Below, one piece after another: positions 55,072-64,000 of a DNA stretch of 64,000 nt (positions within the stretch are counted from its first letter, which is position 1; every line of letters starts with the position of its first letter). The stretch is from the NCBI GenBank assembly GCA_022453515.1, contig JAJNNY010000028.1, forward strand, positions 248,001 through 312,000, read 5' to 3'. The translations under genes were made by a program, and so were the position numbers. This DNA comes from Astrocystis sublimbata (taxonomy: Eukaryota; Ascomycota; Sordariomycetes; Xylariales; Xylariaceae). The notes beneath the pieces were generated by a model that worked only from the letters and a program-made list of their open reading frames with translations, was not told the origin of the DNA and did not search any database.

Positions 55072-55662
55072 ATGTCGCCTCCCCTATTCACGGTAGAGAC
55101 GGGAGTTACCAAACAAGAGAGCGCAGCAGTCAACTTGTTGCCATGCCGGGTGCATCACGATGGAGATGTGAACCCATCCGGCGCATTCTGGAACCCTAGC
55201 AAATCTGAAGGTGAGCCGTTCGCTTTGCCCAATGCCAGATGGGATTCTCTGACCAAGCCGCCTGGGTTAGACACCTCACACACGGCCTATTTTAGAGGCA
55301 GAAAGCTGCAGGGCAAAGCTGTCAAACTGCCAGATGGATACTATGGCGCAGTCCTCGAGAAGACCGACGCAAAACCCGAGGCCAGACCAGAAACAACCGA
55401 TGAGGATATCGAGGTGATGGAGGACCCGGAAGATCAACTTGACGTGGGCGCGATGAAGGGCAAGGCTGCGTTCGACGAGCTGATGATATGGGGCCATGAG
55501 TCTACGAGCGATTCGACGGCCGACCCTTACGTGAGAGGGATGGAGGAATGGATCGCTTTTGCAGAAGAGGTTTGGCCGGGAACACGCCTACGAGCCCGCG
55601 ACTTTTACGCTGACATTTCCCAGATACACTCTGCCGATACAGAGTCGAAGTCGACTACATAA
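55072..55662 (+). CDS. RNH203: Ribonuclease H2 subunit C (Rnh203-like)
   Basis: Single exon, 196 aa. The family signature is clear: VNLLPCRVHHDGDV near residue 22, then FWNPS, then YFRGRKLQGKAVKLPDGYYGAVLEK at ~75-100, followed by an acidic linker and a C-terminal helix (WIAFAEEVWP). RNase H2C is a non-catalytic subunit of the heterotrimer that removes ribonucleotides and RNA:DNA hybrids from the genome. The length is slightly above the yeast protein (110 aa) and like other filamentous fungi. The start ATG follows the CA repeat directly. Confidence 0.9.
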   Translation: MSPPLFTVETGVTKQESAAVNLLPCRVHHDGDVNPSGAFWNPSKSEGEPFALPNARWDSLTKPPGLDTSHTAYFRGRKLQGKAVKLPDGYYGAVLEKTDAKPEARPETTDEDIEVMEDPEDQLDVGAMKGKAAFDELMIWGHESTSDSTADPYVRGMEEWIAFAEEVWPGTRLRARDFYADISQIHSADTESKSTT

Positions 55663-56081
55663 AGCAATGACCCGGAATGTTTCGCATAATGTCTTCGGCT
55701 AGGTTTAATGGGATGTCTGGAGCCAAGGCGTCAAGTATGTATGCAGTATTGAATTTGGCATGTCTTATCTTCTTTTCTACTCAAACCGTTCAGTTGTTTC
55801 AAACGTTGGTAATCCGCTTACCTCCCATCGTTTTCCCAAGTCGTGTGTCCTGATCAAAAGGAGGGGTGAGTTCCCGGCACCTGTCGTATATACAGTGCGC
55901 ATGACAGTAATTATATATATACTATACTGTATTTCTCGACCCATTCACATGCTGTAAAGTTGCCCCTCTATCCACTACCTACAGCACCCGTCCTTTCTGC
56001 CCATCGCAAATTTGTATCAATCAATCAGCATCGCATCACCGAAAGCCATCAGAACAACTGCGTCGCCGTCCGAGTTCCATC
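55663..56081. other. Intergenic region, promoter of ESA1
   Basis: Gene-free, 419 bp, with the likely ESA1 leader in the last 120 bp. A short TATATA run lies near 55912. Confidence 0.5.
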
Positions 56082-57569
56082 ATGAGTCCCGGTATCCTCA
56101 ATGGAGAGCCCACTGTCGGGCCCGACGGGCCACGCCAGAAGAGCAAGGCGACGGTCGATACGCTGGGTGTGGGCTGCATCGCCATGGTCGAGAAGGGCGG
56201 CCAAGCCCGTCGCGCCGAAATCCTGAGCATCAAAGACACCAAGAGCGGCCGCCAATTCTACTGCAACTTCGACAACTTCAACAAGCGTCTCGACGAATGG
56301 GTCCCCGCCAAGCGCATAGACTTCGACCACGATGTCGAGTGGCCCAACCCCGACAAGGACAAGCAGAAGGACGGCAAGAGCAAGAGCGCCACCGTGTCCA
56401 AGAAGAAGGCCCCCAGCAAGGCCCAGAAACGGCCGAGCAAGAGAGGCGACTCTGTCGCGTCCGAGGCCGTCACCCCGCGCCCCTGGCCCGAGGTGCCCGA
56501 TACGCAGCCGCCTTCCAAAGCACCCTCGACACCGAGAGACCTCGAGCAGAAGTCGACGGGCACGCCTGCTGTTGGTGGCGATGAGATGGACATCGACGAA
56601 GACGAGCAGGCCCCCGCCGTCAAGAAGGAAGCCGAATTTAGTAGAGAGGCCGAGATCGAGAAGCTGCGGACAGGCGGCTCAATGACGCAGAACCCGACAG
56701 AACTTGCCCGAATCCGCAACATCTCGAAAGTGCAGTTTGGCCAACATGATTTGTTCCCGTGGTACTTTTCCCCGTACCCGGAGGCTTTCACACAGGAGGA
56801 CGTCATATTCATCTGTGAGTTCTGTCTGAGTTATTACGGCGACAAGAAGTCTTTCACGAGGCATCGCCAAAAGTGCACCCTGCAGCACCCGCCGGGAAAC
56901 GAGATCTACCGTGATGACTACGTATCATTCTTTGAGATCGACGGCCGTCGGCAGCGCACGTGGTGTCGCAACCTGTGTCTAATCTCCAAGATGTTCCTTG
57001 ATCATAAGACACTATACTACGACGTAGACCCCTTTTTATTCTACGTGATGACGCAAAAGAGCGAGAAAGGCCACCATCTCGTCGGGTACTTCTCCAAGGA
57101 AAAGGAGAGCGCGGATGGATACAACGTCGCTTGTATCTTGACCCTTCCTCAGTACCAGAGAAAGGGCTTCGGCCGCTTGCTCATCCAGTTCTCCTACGAG
57201 CTCTCCAAGGTCGAGGGCAAGTTGGGATCTCCCGAGAAGCCCCTGTCGGATCTGGGACTGCTCAGCTACCGGCAGTACTGGTCGGAGAATATCGTAGACC
57301 TCCTTGTCGAGATGAACGAGCGCGACGAGAAGTCGAGTATCGAGAGCATATCGACCGCCCTCGCGATGACGACGCAGGACGTCGAGCATACGCTGCAGGC
57401 GCTGAAGATGCAGGTGTACCACAAGGGAGAGCACAAACTCGTGCTGCCTGAGGCTATGATCCAGCAGCGCGAGAAGGCCAAGTCCAAGAAGAAGCGGTAT
57501 CTCTTGTCAGAGAATCTACAGTGGAAGCCACCGGTCTTTACCGCCTCGACGAGAACTTGGGGTTGGTAG
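56082..57569 (+). CDS. ESA1: MYST histone acetyltransferase Esa1 (NuA4 catalytic subunit)
   Basis: Single exon, 495 aa. Residues ~25-90 form the chromo barrel (Tudor-knot) domain: GCIAMVEKGGQARRAEILSI, FYCNFDNFNKRLDEWVPAKRI. A basic/disordered linker follows to ~residue 200. The MYST domain starts near residue 215: the C2HC finger CEFCLSYYGDKKSFTRHRQKC, then RTWCRNLCLISKMFLDHKTLYYDVDPFLFYVM. The catalytic cysteine is in NVACILTLP (~351), the acetyl-CoA loop is QYQRKGFGRLL, and the general-base glutamate is in SPEKPLSDLG (~385). Esa1 acetylates H4, H2A and H2A.Z and is essential in yeast. Complete and well conserved. Confidence 0.96.
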   Translation: MSPGILNGEPTVGPDGPRQKSKATVDTLGVGCIAMVEKGGQARRAEILSIKDTKSGRQFYCNFDNFNKRLDEWVPAKRIDFDHDVEWPNPDKDKQKDGKSKSATVSKKKAPSKAQKRPSKRGDSVASEAVTPRPWPEVPDTQPPSKAPSTPRDLEQKSTGTPAVGGDEMDIDEDEQAPAVKKEAEFSREAEIEKLRTGGSMTQNPTELARIRNISKVQFGQHDLFPWYFSPYPEAFTQEDVIFICEFCLSYYGDKKSFTRHRQKCTLQHPPGNEIYRDDYVSFFEIDGRRQRTWCRNLCLISKMFLDHKTLYYDVDPFLFYVMTQKSEKGHHLVGYFSKEKESADGYNVACILTLPQYQRKGFGRLLIQFSYELSKVEGKLGSPEKPLSDLGLLSYRQYWSENIVDLLVEMNERDEKSSIESISTALAMTTQDVEHTLQALKMQVYHKGEHKLVLPEAMIQQREKAKSKKKRYLLSENLQWKPPVFTASTRTWGW

Positions 57570-57805
57570 CCGGTCATTGGGGTTTCACGCTGTATCCGGG
57601 CGCTGGCGGTGTCTTCATGTCGCTGCCATTGTAGCATAGTATGAGCGAGCGAATGCATTGCAATGCTTTTATTAGATACCCAAAAATACCAAACCAATAA
57701 TTAAGTCGTTCGACAATTCATGACTGCCGTATCATCATTTTCGTACACCACTAACAATTTATAATCATCGGACCCCCCTCGTCCTCGAGGTCGTAGATGC
57801 AACCT

Positions 57806-59737
57806 TCACTTCGCCTGATCCACAACCTCCAACATGCCGGAACCCGTCCTTCCCCATTTCTCAGGTCCTTCATCCAGCATCTTCCCCAACACCCGCCCCA
57901 ACCTCTCCACGCCATCGACCAGGGCCTCCTCGTCCTCCCACGCAAAGCACAACCGGATCGCGTTCTCGAAACGCATGAAGGCGTCGCCGTGCACCGCGAA
58001 CAGCTCCCCGTTGCCGATCATCAGGTCCTCGTCGGCCTTGCAGCGCGCCGCGACGGTCTGGGCCGTGGGCCACGGCCTTTTCGTCATAGCCGTGCCTGCT
58101 ATGATTGTACTCGAGTCCGGGACCGTCAGCTCGCCGGGCTTCTTGCCGGGCATCGTCAGCCACACGAAATACCCTCCGTAGATCTCCTCGTGGCCCGCGA
58201 TGCTGCCCTTGAGTAGCTGCACGCCTAGTGGCACGAGTTCTCTGCGGATCGCGCGCATGAGTAAGGCGTGGCGGCGGGCGTAGGAGGGGAGGAGGGTTTT
58301 GCGGATGTGGGTGTCGAGTTGGCATGTTCCTACTTCTTCTTCTTCTTCGTTGTTGTCTCCGTCTTCCATTTTCACATCTGTTTCTTCTTCGTCTTTCCCT
58401 ACGTCCTCCCAGTCGTCTCCGATCGAGTCCTTTCTTCCTACCCTAGACTTATTCCCTTCTCCGCCCCTATCGGCCTTGCCACTCTTGTGCGGAAGCAAGA
58501 GCTGGCACACGATCGTAGCAGCCAGCTGGCTTGCGGCCCCGCCGGAGCGCGTCGACCCCGTCTGCGACAACCCGAGCGCGAAGTCGGACGTGCTATACGT
58601 CCAGCCCGTGCGCGTGCCTGGAGCTACCAGCTTGCTGAACGAACCATTGGACACGACGTGGCCGAAATGTTTTCCAGGCGGGTCATGCTTGGACCGGCCG
58701 AGGGCGAGGTCGATGTCCACGATGCGTGGCAGGAGGGCTTTGTGGAAATCATGTCCTGTCGCTGTCACTCCCGGTGTTTTCCTTTCCGATGTTGATTTAG
58801 AAGGCGGTGCTTCGACTTGCCACTGCAGCATATCGTAAACATCATCGCAAATAACCAAGGCATCATAGCGCCTCGCCAGCCCGAGCAACGCCTTCCGCCT
58901 CTCCAGCGTCATTGTGCGTCCGCTCGGGTTCGCAAACGCCGGCACGCAGTAGACGACGTGTCGATAGATCTTGCGGTGCGGCGCCGGGTTCTTGTATCTC
59001 CTGTCCGACGACCCTCCTTCTCTTTCCGCCACTAGAGGACTTGGCCATTGACCTGGTTGTTGTTGCTGTTGCGAGCTTGACTGTACCCTGTTGTTCAGCG
59101 CCGCCCACTCGAAGCGCACCATGCCCATCTGCAGCGCCTCGAGGTCCACGCCCTCCTCGTCCTCAGGCACGGCGTGCATCCGCGACCCGAAGCCGGCGTC
59201 GGCGAAGATGGGACACGCGAGGAAGTAGCACGGCGCGACGATCCAGATCGCGAGGGTGCGCGACGGGTCTGTGAAGGATTGCAGGATGCAGGCGAGGCTT
59301 TGCGAGGCACCGCCGGTGATGGTTATACGCTCGATCTCGTTGGCTTCCTCAACTTCCCCTTTTGCTTCCTGTTCTGGGCTTTTCATACACGCCTCCAAAC
59401 TCGAAGCCTGTTCTGGCAATTCATCATCTCCCTCGTCATCCCCAATCCTCATCGGGGCCTTAGGCTTGACATCCCCGTAAAACGTCCCCAGCCACCCCGC
59501 CAGCGCCTCCCGAAGCGGCAGATAGCCGTGATCCGGCGCGTACTCGAGGCCCGGCGCCCAGATCTCCGGGTCCGTGAGCGCCGTCTGGGACGCTGCGCGG
59601 AGGGCCTCGGCTGGCAAGAGCTCGGTTGCGGGCCAGCCGCGGAGGAGATTGATGCTTTTCTTTTCCTTCTTCTTCTTTTCCTTGGTACCGGAGCTAGAAG
59701 CGGAAGCGGAAGCAGCAGCAGAAGTAGAGCGACTCAT
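57806..59737 (-). CDS. Class I/II PLP-dependent aminotransferase (YER152C-like)
   Basis: Single exon, 643 aa from the ATG at 59737; an in-frame ATG at 59839 would add 34 low-complexity residues. After a Ser/Ala/Lys-rich start, INLLRGWPATELLPAEAL and WAPGLEYAPDHGYLPLREALAGWL open the transaminase domain. ITGGASQSLACIL is the phosphate loop, VYCVPAFANPSGRTM the Asn-containing motif, and VICDDVYDML the Asp/Tyr motif. The PLP lysine is in SNGSFSKLVAPGTRTGW. Insertions of acidic low-complexity sequence (e.g. NNEEEEEVG) interrupt the fold. Related to yeast YER152C, a 2-aminoadipate-type transaminase; substrate not determined. Convergent with ESA1. Confidence 0.85.
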   Translation of the reverse strand: MSRSTSAAASASASSSGTKEKKKKEKKSINLLRGWPATELLPAEALRAASQTALTDPEIWAPGLEYAPDHGYLPLREALAGWLGTFYGDVKPKAPMRIGDDEGDDELPEQASSLEACMKSPEQEAKGEVEEANEIERITITGGASQSLACILQSFTDPSRTLAIWIVAPCYFLACPIFADAGFGSRMHAVPEDEEGVDLEALQMGMVRFEWAALNNRVQSSSQQQQQPGQWPSPLVAEREGGSSDRRYKNPAPHRKIYRHVVYCVPAFANPSGRTMTLERRKALLGLARRYDALVICDDVYDMLQWQVEAPPSKSTSERKTPGVTATGHDFHKALLPRIVDIDLALGRSKHDPPGKHFGHVVSNGSFSKLVAPGTRTGWTYSTSDFALGLSQTGSTRSGGAASQLAATIVCQLLLPHKSGKADRGGEGNKSRVGRKDSIGDDWEDVGKDEEETDVKMEDGDNNEEEEEVGTCQLDTHIRKTLLPSYARRHALLMRAIRRELVPLGVQLLKGSIAGHEEIYGGYFVWLTMPGKKPGELTVPDSSTIIAGTAMTKRPWPTAQTVAARCKADEDLMIGNGELFAVHGDAFMRFENAIRLCFAWEDEEALVDGVERLGRVLGKMLDEGPEKWGRTGSGMLEVVDQAK

Positions 59738-59839
59738 CTTGGTTGTGGGAGAAGGTGTGATGTTATCATGTGAGCGTTTATGCATTTTGCGGCTTTCGGC
59801 CCTCTCTCTTGACGTAGACATTGAGTGTCCGGTGACCAT

Positions 59840-60449
59840 GTTACCTCTCCAAAGTTGGGGGGTAGGTTAGGTCCACAGGTCCTAGTACCTACGGTGCTGG
59901 ACCGAAGATCGGTGTGAGCCGGGCCGGTCCGAGACGAACTGCAAATGGGGCCGGGATGTAAGTAATCTGGGAAGTGGCAAGAAAGTGAGTGATGGAATTT
60001 GATTTTGCAAAGTGAAGCTTGGAGATTGGAATGATTTGCTTTCTCTAGCGTCCACGTAGGTAATATGAAAATTCGTAACTTTGATATACTAGGAGGTGTT
60101 AACGACAAAACTGATCATCGACCTTGTCCCGTAAGTAACAGCACTCATGATGCGGTAAGTCGGCTCATTTTATGTGGAGACACGGAAGTCTAGATCGAGT
60201 CCTTGCTCGCATTACTAACATGCACGCATGTTGAAGAACCCAAGAATGGCGGTCAGGACATACGGCAGCATTTGTGTAATAATCTATTGCTTTGTGTTCA
60301 ATTGGAATGTTAAGGTATCGTCATTCTGGCTTCATGGGTATAATGCAACGCTGACAGTGGGTGGTACCTAGTGCTCTAGCCAGCTTAACATCGCTACGTC
60401 ATCATTCATCTCATCTCTCACATTGCTACGCTCATGCTTCATCTTTACC
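59840..60449. other. Intergenic region, no supported gene
   Basis: Promoter of the aminotransferase gene and 3' flank of the GH125 gene, which lies on the same strand. No gene seen. Confidence 0.5.
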
Positions 60450-62489
60450 CTATAGACTGGAAATGTCGTACGGTGTCGGGTTAGTAAATATCAAATGCGG
60501 CTTCCGCTTCGCGAGATCTAGAATGGTCGATGCAAAGACTCCGTTGGCCCCTGTGAATCAAGTCAGTTATATATCCGAGCAGTCTTTCGGCTTTCGCGGC
60601 TTACATGCGAACCAACTCCCTATTTTTCTTGTTAGCGCAGTTGCCAAAATCTTACAGATCCGGATTACTGACTTGTGTAGGAACTCAGAATGTTCACATC
60701 AACGCTTTCGTGAATAAGTCCGAGCTTGCTGGAGCGCAAAACAAAATCAATGCATTCCTTAATCTCTTCATCATCGTTGGATGTCCGGGCTTGAACAAGC
60801 AGACTCATGGGCCATGCATTGTTGAGACCGATGTGAGGACCTATTCTCTTAGTTTACGATACGCCCTTTGGTCCATATGCGATGAACCTACCTCCTATAC
60901 CATGGAAATCCCTGCCTTTGAGATAATACGGGTTGGACGATTTGGAGAGTAACATCCGTCTGGTGTTCTGGTATGTCTCGTCGTTCATGTCCACAAAGCC
61001 CATGAGAGGCAGGGCCAGAAGGGACGGGTAATTGGCATCATCCATAAGTATGGATGATCCATAGCCGTCCACTTCATAAGCGAAGACTTTCCCAAATTGG
61101 CGGTGTTCAACAACGCCATGCTCCCAGATACCCTTCGTGATGGTCTCGCTCCACTGTTGTACAGTTTCTGCCAGGTCATTCTTACCGACATCCTTCAGTA
61201 TCTTAGCCGTTCGCCTCAACTCAGTTGCCATCTGGGCATTAGCAGGGATGAAGAAGCCTAGAATGGTGGCATCGTCGCTCGGTCTAAATGCAGAACGCAC
61301 CAGACCAGTGCCGCTGTTGAGCGGATTGCCAATACCCATGAGGTTCAATGTCTCTGTGCCTGTATTCGTGTTGCGGCTGAAGGTGTACTGATTCCTGCGG
61401 AAGCGGCCTGTCTCCGGGTCGAAGGTTCCCTTTGATTGCTCCTCTAGTACCTGCAATACCGTCTGCAAAGCTGTATACCATCTGGGAGTAAGGAATTCCT
61501 TGGAGCCGCTGTGTTCGCTGAAGTCGTTGCCCAGAGCCAGGAAGTGGGCAAGGGAGTCCAGCTCGTATTTGCATTCGAAGACAAAATTGGGTTCATATGC
61601 CGGGTGTACAACATCGTCTTGGCCATTGCTCGTAGTGGGCAGGTTGCTGATGGGTGGAGGTTGGAAGGCATTGCAATAGGGGGACTCGATGACGAATTCG
61701 GCTTGTGTGGCGACAGCTCCGAGAATCAACTGATAAATGGCGGGGTCTTTCTTGGCAAGAGCCTGGTAAGGCAGTAGTTGGTTCGTCGAGTCTCGGAGCC
61801 ATTCAGCGATAATGTCGCCTGCGAAAGCGCATCAGCCAGAGTCTAGAGACTACGACAATAATCATCTAATAGGGGCTAGCAAAGGTATAATACCGGTGAT
61901 GATGAACGAGTGGGGGCCCTCCCACTCTCCATCGGCGCCAAAATCCTTGAGTCGTTTCGCATCGGCTGATCCATCTGTATGAAATTTCACCGTCGTATCT
62001 GTCGTGGACTATACGAGTAGAGGTAGTAGTTTAGTCAGTTGATGGCGCGGGCTTGGATAGTCTGAGACGGAGTATGGCCCAAACTGACTGGAAAAGTATT
62101 CTCGAACAGTCGCGCAAGGTCAGGGTCTTTCATACGCGCAAGAACATCCTCGATGACTTTCTCTATGGCGTCGGAATGGAACGTGCGACATTTGGGGTGT
62201 GGTCTTTGGTATGGCAACTCGAGGGGACCTTCGCTCAAAGGGCGGCTGTCACACACCAAAGTCAGCGGGGCTCAATGGGAATCCGACACAAGCAGGAGAG
62301 AGACAAGACTCACTGGGCGTATGAGGCATAGTGTGCATAGTCGGGACAGGCCTCCTGGTAGTTGATGCCATCGTTGTTGAGTGCTACCTGCTCTTGTCCA
62401 TAGCGGGCTGGTTCTGCTGCAAGGGCGTATAGCGGAAACGAAGTCGATGCGGCTAGCAAAACCAGCGCGCGATTCAATGCTGTGCCCAT
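60450..62489 (-). CDS. Secreted GH125 exo-alpha-1,6-mannosidase (Mug157-like, DUF1237)
   Basis: About seven exons, from the ATG at 62489 to the TAG at 60450. A signal peptide (~24 residues, RALVLLAASTSFPLYALAA) leads to RPLSEGPLELPYQRPHPKCRTF, FENTFPSTTDTTVKF and GEWEGPHSFIITGDIIAEWLRDSTNQLLPY. The long exon at ~60.9-61.8 kb holds FECKYELDSLAHFLALG, RSAFRPSDDATILGFFIPANAQMA, EVDGYGSSILMDDANYPSLLALPL and FHGIGGPHIGLNNAWPMSLL. Two small 3' exons give SWFAWANGVFA and STILDLAKRKPHLIF. This is the six-hairpin GH125 family, known to trim alpha-1,6-mannose. Most plus-strand open frames here are antisense shadows. Exon edges were assigned by hand and are approximate. Confidence 0.88.
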
Positions 62490-63191
62490 CTTGGTATGTG
62501 ATGGGCAGCCAGTATCTCTGGTATTGCACTGGGAGAAAGAGATGTGTTGCAGTGCAGGTGAAACGTGTCGTCGGCGTGGAGAGCTTCAGACCAGCTGCAG
62601 CTAGGAAGTTGTAGGTAGGTACCTACGATAGCCACTCGCTCATTGCATTGGGTACGCGTTGTGCGTTGTGACCAGCAAGGAAACCGAAAAGCAGAAGAGG
62701 AAGAAAGAACTGAAGATGTCGAACCCCTCTAATCAGAAAATATCATATCACATTTGACTTTTGGGACATGTTGACAATCAATAGAGGTCAGGTCAGAGAG
62801 GTACCTACTTACCTAAAGCAACCAGAGACAGCGGGGCATTCGCTGACCTACCGTAGCATCCTCGGCGGACTCCAGCGTGGGTTGGACCCTCGGACCCTGA
62901 AGAATGACGTCGCGAGCTGGACCGGACCGCGGCCAGAAACGCGGTTGGAATGTGCTTAGCGCATCAATATCTATAACTCCCCGCCAAAACCATACCAACC
63001 TAGGTACCTCCCTACACCGTGGACCTATCCTCAGTTATTCGCGGCAGAAACCATCACAGGCTTACTTACACCTGCATCTTTATAAAACCGCCAACGACTC
63101 ACCACAATGGCTGGTACAGGGCAAATATCACCTCATCCTGCACACCGATGAAAGCCACGTATCCCTAAAGCTGCACGCCAACATCGCGATC
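62490..63191. other. Divergent promoter between GH125 and pantothenate synthetase genes
   Basis: About 700 bp with three CCTAGG-related elements: GTAGGTAGGTACCTAC at 62611-62626, GGTACCTACTTACC at ~62800-62813, and CCTAGGTACC at ~62999-63008. No gene supported. Confidence 0.5.
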
Positions 63192-64000
63192 ATGATATCG
63201 CTTTCAATCCGTCGTCTCGCGGGGTCGCGTGCCTGGAACCCCCCTCCTCTAGCACGCACCATGGCCTCGGCGCAACGACGGCTTACCGAGACCATTCCCT
63301 CGACCCGGATCAAAGTGCTACGGACCGTAGATGCCGTGCGGACATGGCGGAAACCACAAGTCCTCGACCACCGCATCGTCAGCCTCGTGCCCACCATGGG
63401 CGCCCTCCACGAAGGGCACCTGTCCCTGATCCGCGCCGCCGCCCGCGAGTCGCACCACGTCGTCGTCAGCATATACGTTAACCCGGCCCAGTTCGGCATC
63501 AAAGAGGACCTTGCCTCGTACCCGGTAACATGGGACACCGACTGCAAGATCCTCGCCGGGCTGGATCGGGAGCTGGCCGACGACGGGGCCAACCTCGGTC
63601 GCATCAGCGCTGTCTTTGCGCCCACCACCCACGAAATGTACCCTTCCAGCTTCCCCGGGCAGGAAGTCGACTCAAAAGGCAGCTTTGTGGTCATGACCCC
63701 GGTCAGCGAGCTGCTCGAGGGGCGCACGCGCCCGACCTTCTTCCGCGGCGTCGCGACCGTCTGCATGAAGCTCTTCAACATTGTACAGCCCGAGAAGGTG
63801 TACTTTGGCCAGAAGGACGTGCAGCAGACCGTCGTGATCCGCAACATGGTTAAGGACTTCATGCTTCCGATCGATGTTGTCATCGGCCAGACGAGCAGAG
63901 AGCCGGACGGTCTTGCGCTCAGCTCACGCAACGTATACCTTGGCGTGCGGCGCCGCAAAGTCGCCACGGTGCTGAACCGTGCTCTCCGAGCTGCTGAGGA
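63192..64000 (+). CDS. PAN6: Pantothenate synthetase (pantoate--beta-alanine ligase), 3' end beyond window
   Basis: The frame is open from the ATG at 63192 to the window edge (269 codons seen). The first ~25 residues (MISLSIRRLAGSRAWNP...) are basic and could be a mitochondrial presequence; an internal ATG at about 63261 starts a cytosolic-type protein. Core motifs: LVPTMGALHEGHLSLIRAA (ATP-binding HIGH motif), SIYVNPAQFG, the FFRGVATVCMKLFNIVQPEKVYFGQKD region (pantoate site), and TSREPDGLALSSRNVYL (KMSKS-like). The enzyme joins pantoate and beta-alanine with ATP to make vitamin B5. The C-terminus is cut off by the window. Confidence 0.93.
   Translation, partial: MISLSIRRLAGSRAWNPPPLARTMASAQRRLTETIPSTRIKVLRTVDAVRTWRKPQVLDHRIVSLVPTMGALHEGHLSLIRAAARESHHVVVSIYVNPAQFGIKEDLASYPVTWDTDCKILAGLDRELADDGANLGRISAVFAPTTHEMYPSSFPGQEVDSKGSFVVMTPVSELLEGRTRPTFFRGVATVCMKLFNIVQPEKVYFGQKDVQQTVVIRNMVKDFMLPIDVVIGQTSREPDGLALSSRNVYLGVRRRKVATVLNRALRAAE

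Noticed and set aside
60361..60952. Plus-strand open frames at the GH125 3' end
   Set aside because: They are antisense to the short 3' exons of the GH125 gene, whose spliced frame gives conserved residues.
63128..63967. Long minus-strand open frame (279 codons) over the pantothenate synthetase gene
   Set aside because: Antisense shadow of a well-supported conserved gene.
1..64000. CRISPR arrays, bacterial operons or plasmid features
   Set aside because: The window is eukaryotic with spliced genes; no regularly spaced repeats were found.

Overview
The window is genomic DNA from a filamentous ascomycete (Pezizomycotina, most likely a Sordariomycete). Evidence: genes are monocistronic on both strands with short 45-110 bp GT..AG introns; fungus-specific families are present (Dsc4/DUF1746, DUF3405, fungal rhodopsin-like membrane protein, NACHT-type NLR, GH125, Rcl1, Esa1); and two relics carry nonsense changes of the kind left by repeat-induced point mutation (RIP). 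No tRNA, rRNA, CRISPR or complete transposon was recognised. The species cannot be named from sequence alone.
Layout. 0.9-16.2 kb is accessory: a glutathione S-transferase, an F-box/ankyrin-type protein, three cytochrome P450 genes and a rhodopsin-like membrane protein. The two minus-strand P450s are clear paralogues: exons 2, 3 and 4 are 382, 236 and 333 nt in both. The third P450 has 10 exons. No terpene synthase, PKS or NRPS backbone gene lies beside them. 16.6-22.8 kb is a conserved block: a 977-aa coiled/disordered membrane-anchored protein, the Dsc E3-ligase subunit Dsc4 and the ribosome-biogenesis factor Rcl1.
23.6-31.2 kb is a graveyard: a 5'-truncated NACHT NLR pseudogene with two in-frame stops, an apparently intact alcohol acetyltransferase, an AT-rich block, and the 3' part (enoyl reductase, ketoreductase, truncated ACP) of a highly reducing PKS broken by a frameshift and RIP-like stops. 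The relic overlaps the 3' end of a Gfd2/DEDDh-exonuclease-like gene.
31.2-46.3 kb holds Sec66 (ER post-translational translocation), a Tat-SF1/Cus2-type splicing factor, a DUF3405 Golgi-type membrane protein, a metal-dependent cyclase-family protein, a GT25 glycosyltransferase and a mucin-like single-pass membrane protein. 46.9-52.3 kb has a class V PLP lyase (Egt2-like) and a secreted GH5 endo-beta-1,6-glucanase separated by 2.5 kb without a supported gene. 52.3-54.7 kb is a degraded island with an RNase H-like gene that has lost catalytic motifs. 55-64 kb is housekeeping: RNase H2 subunit C, histone acetyltransferase Esa1, a class I/II aminotransferase, a secreted GH125 mannosidase, and the 5' part of pantothenate synthetase running off the window.
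Themes: wall and glycan handling (GH5, GH125, GT25, DUF3405), RNA/chromatin housekeeping, and decayed secondary-metabolism and NLR material. The best leads are the decayed PKS/NLR locus with its surviving acyltransferase, the orphan three-P450 cluster with unusual AAG 3' splice sites, and enzyme-fold proteins that have lost catalytic residues.
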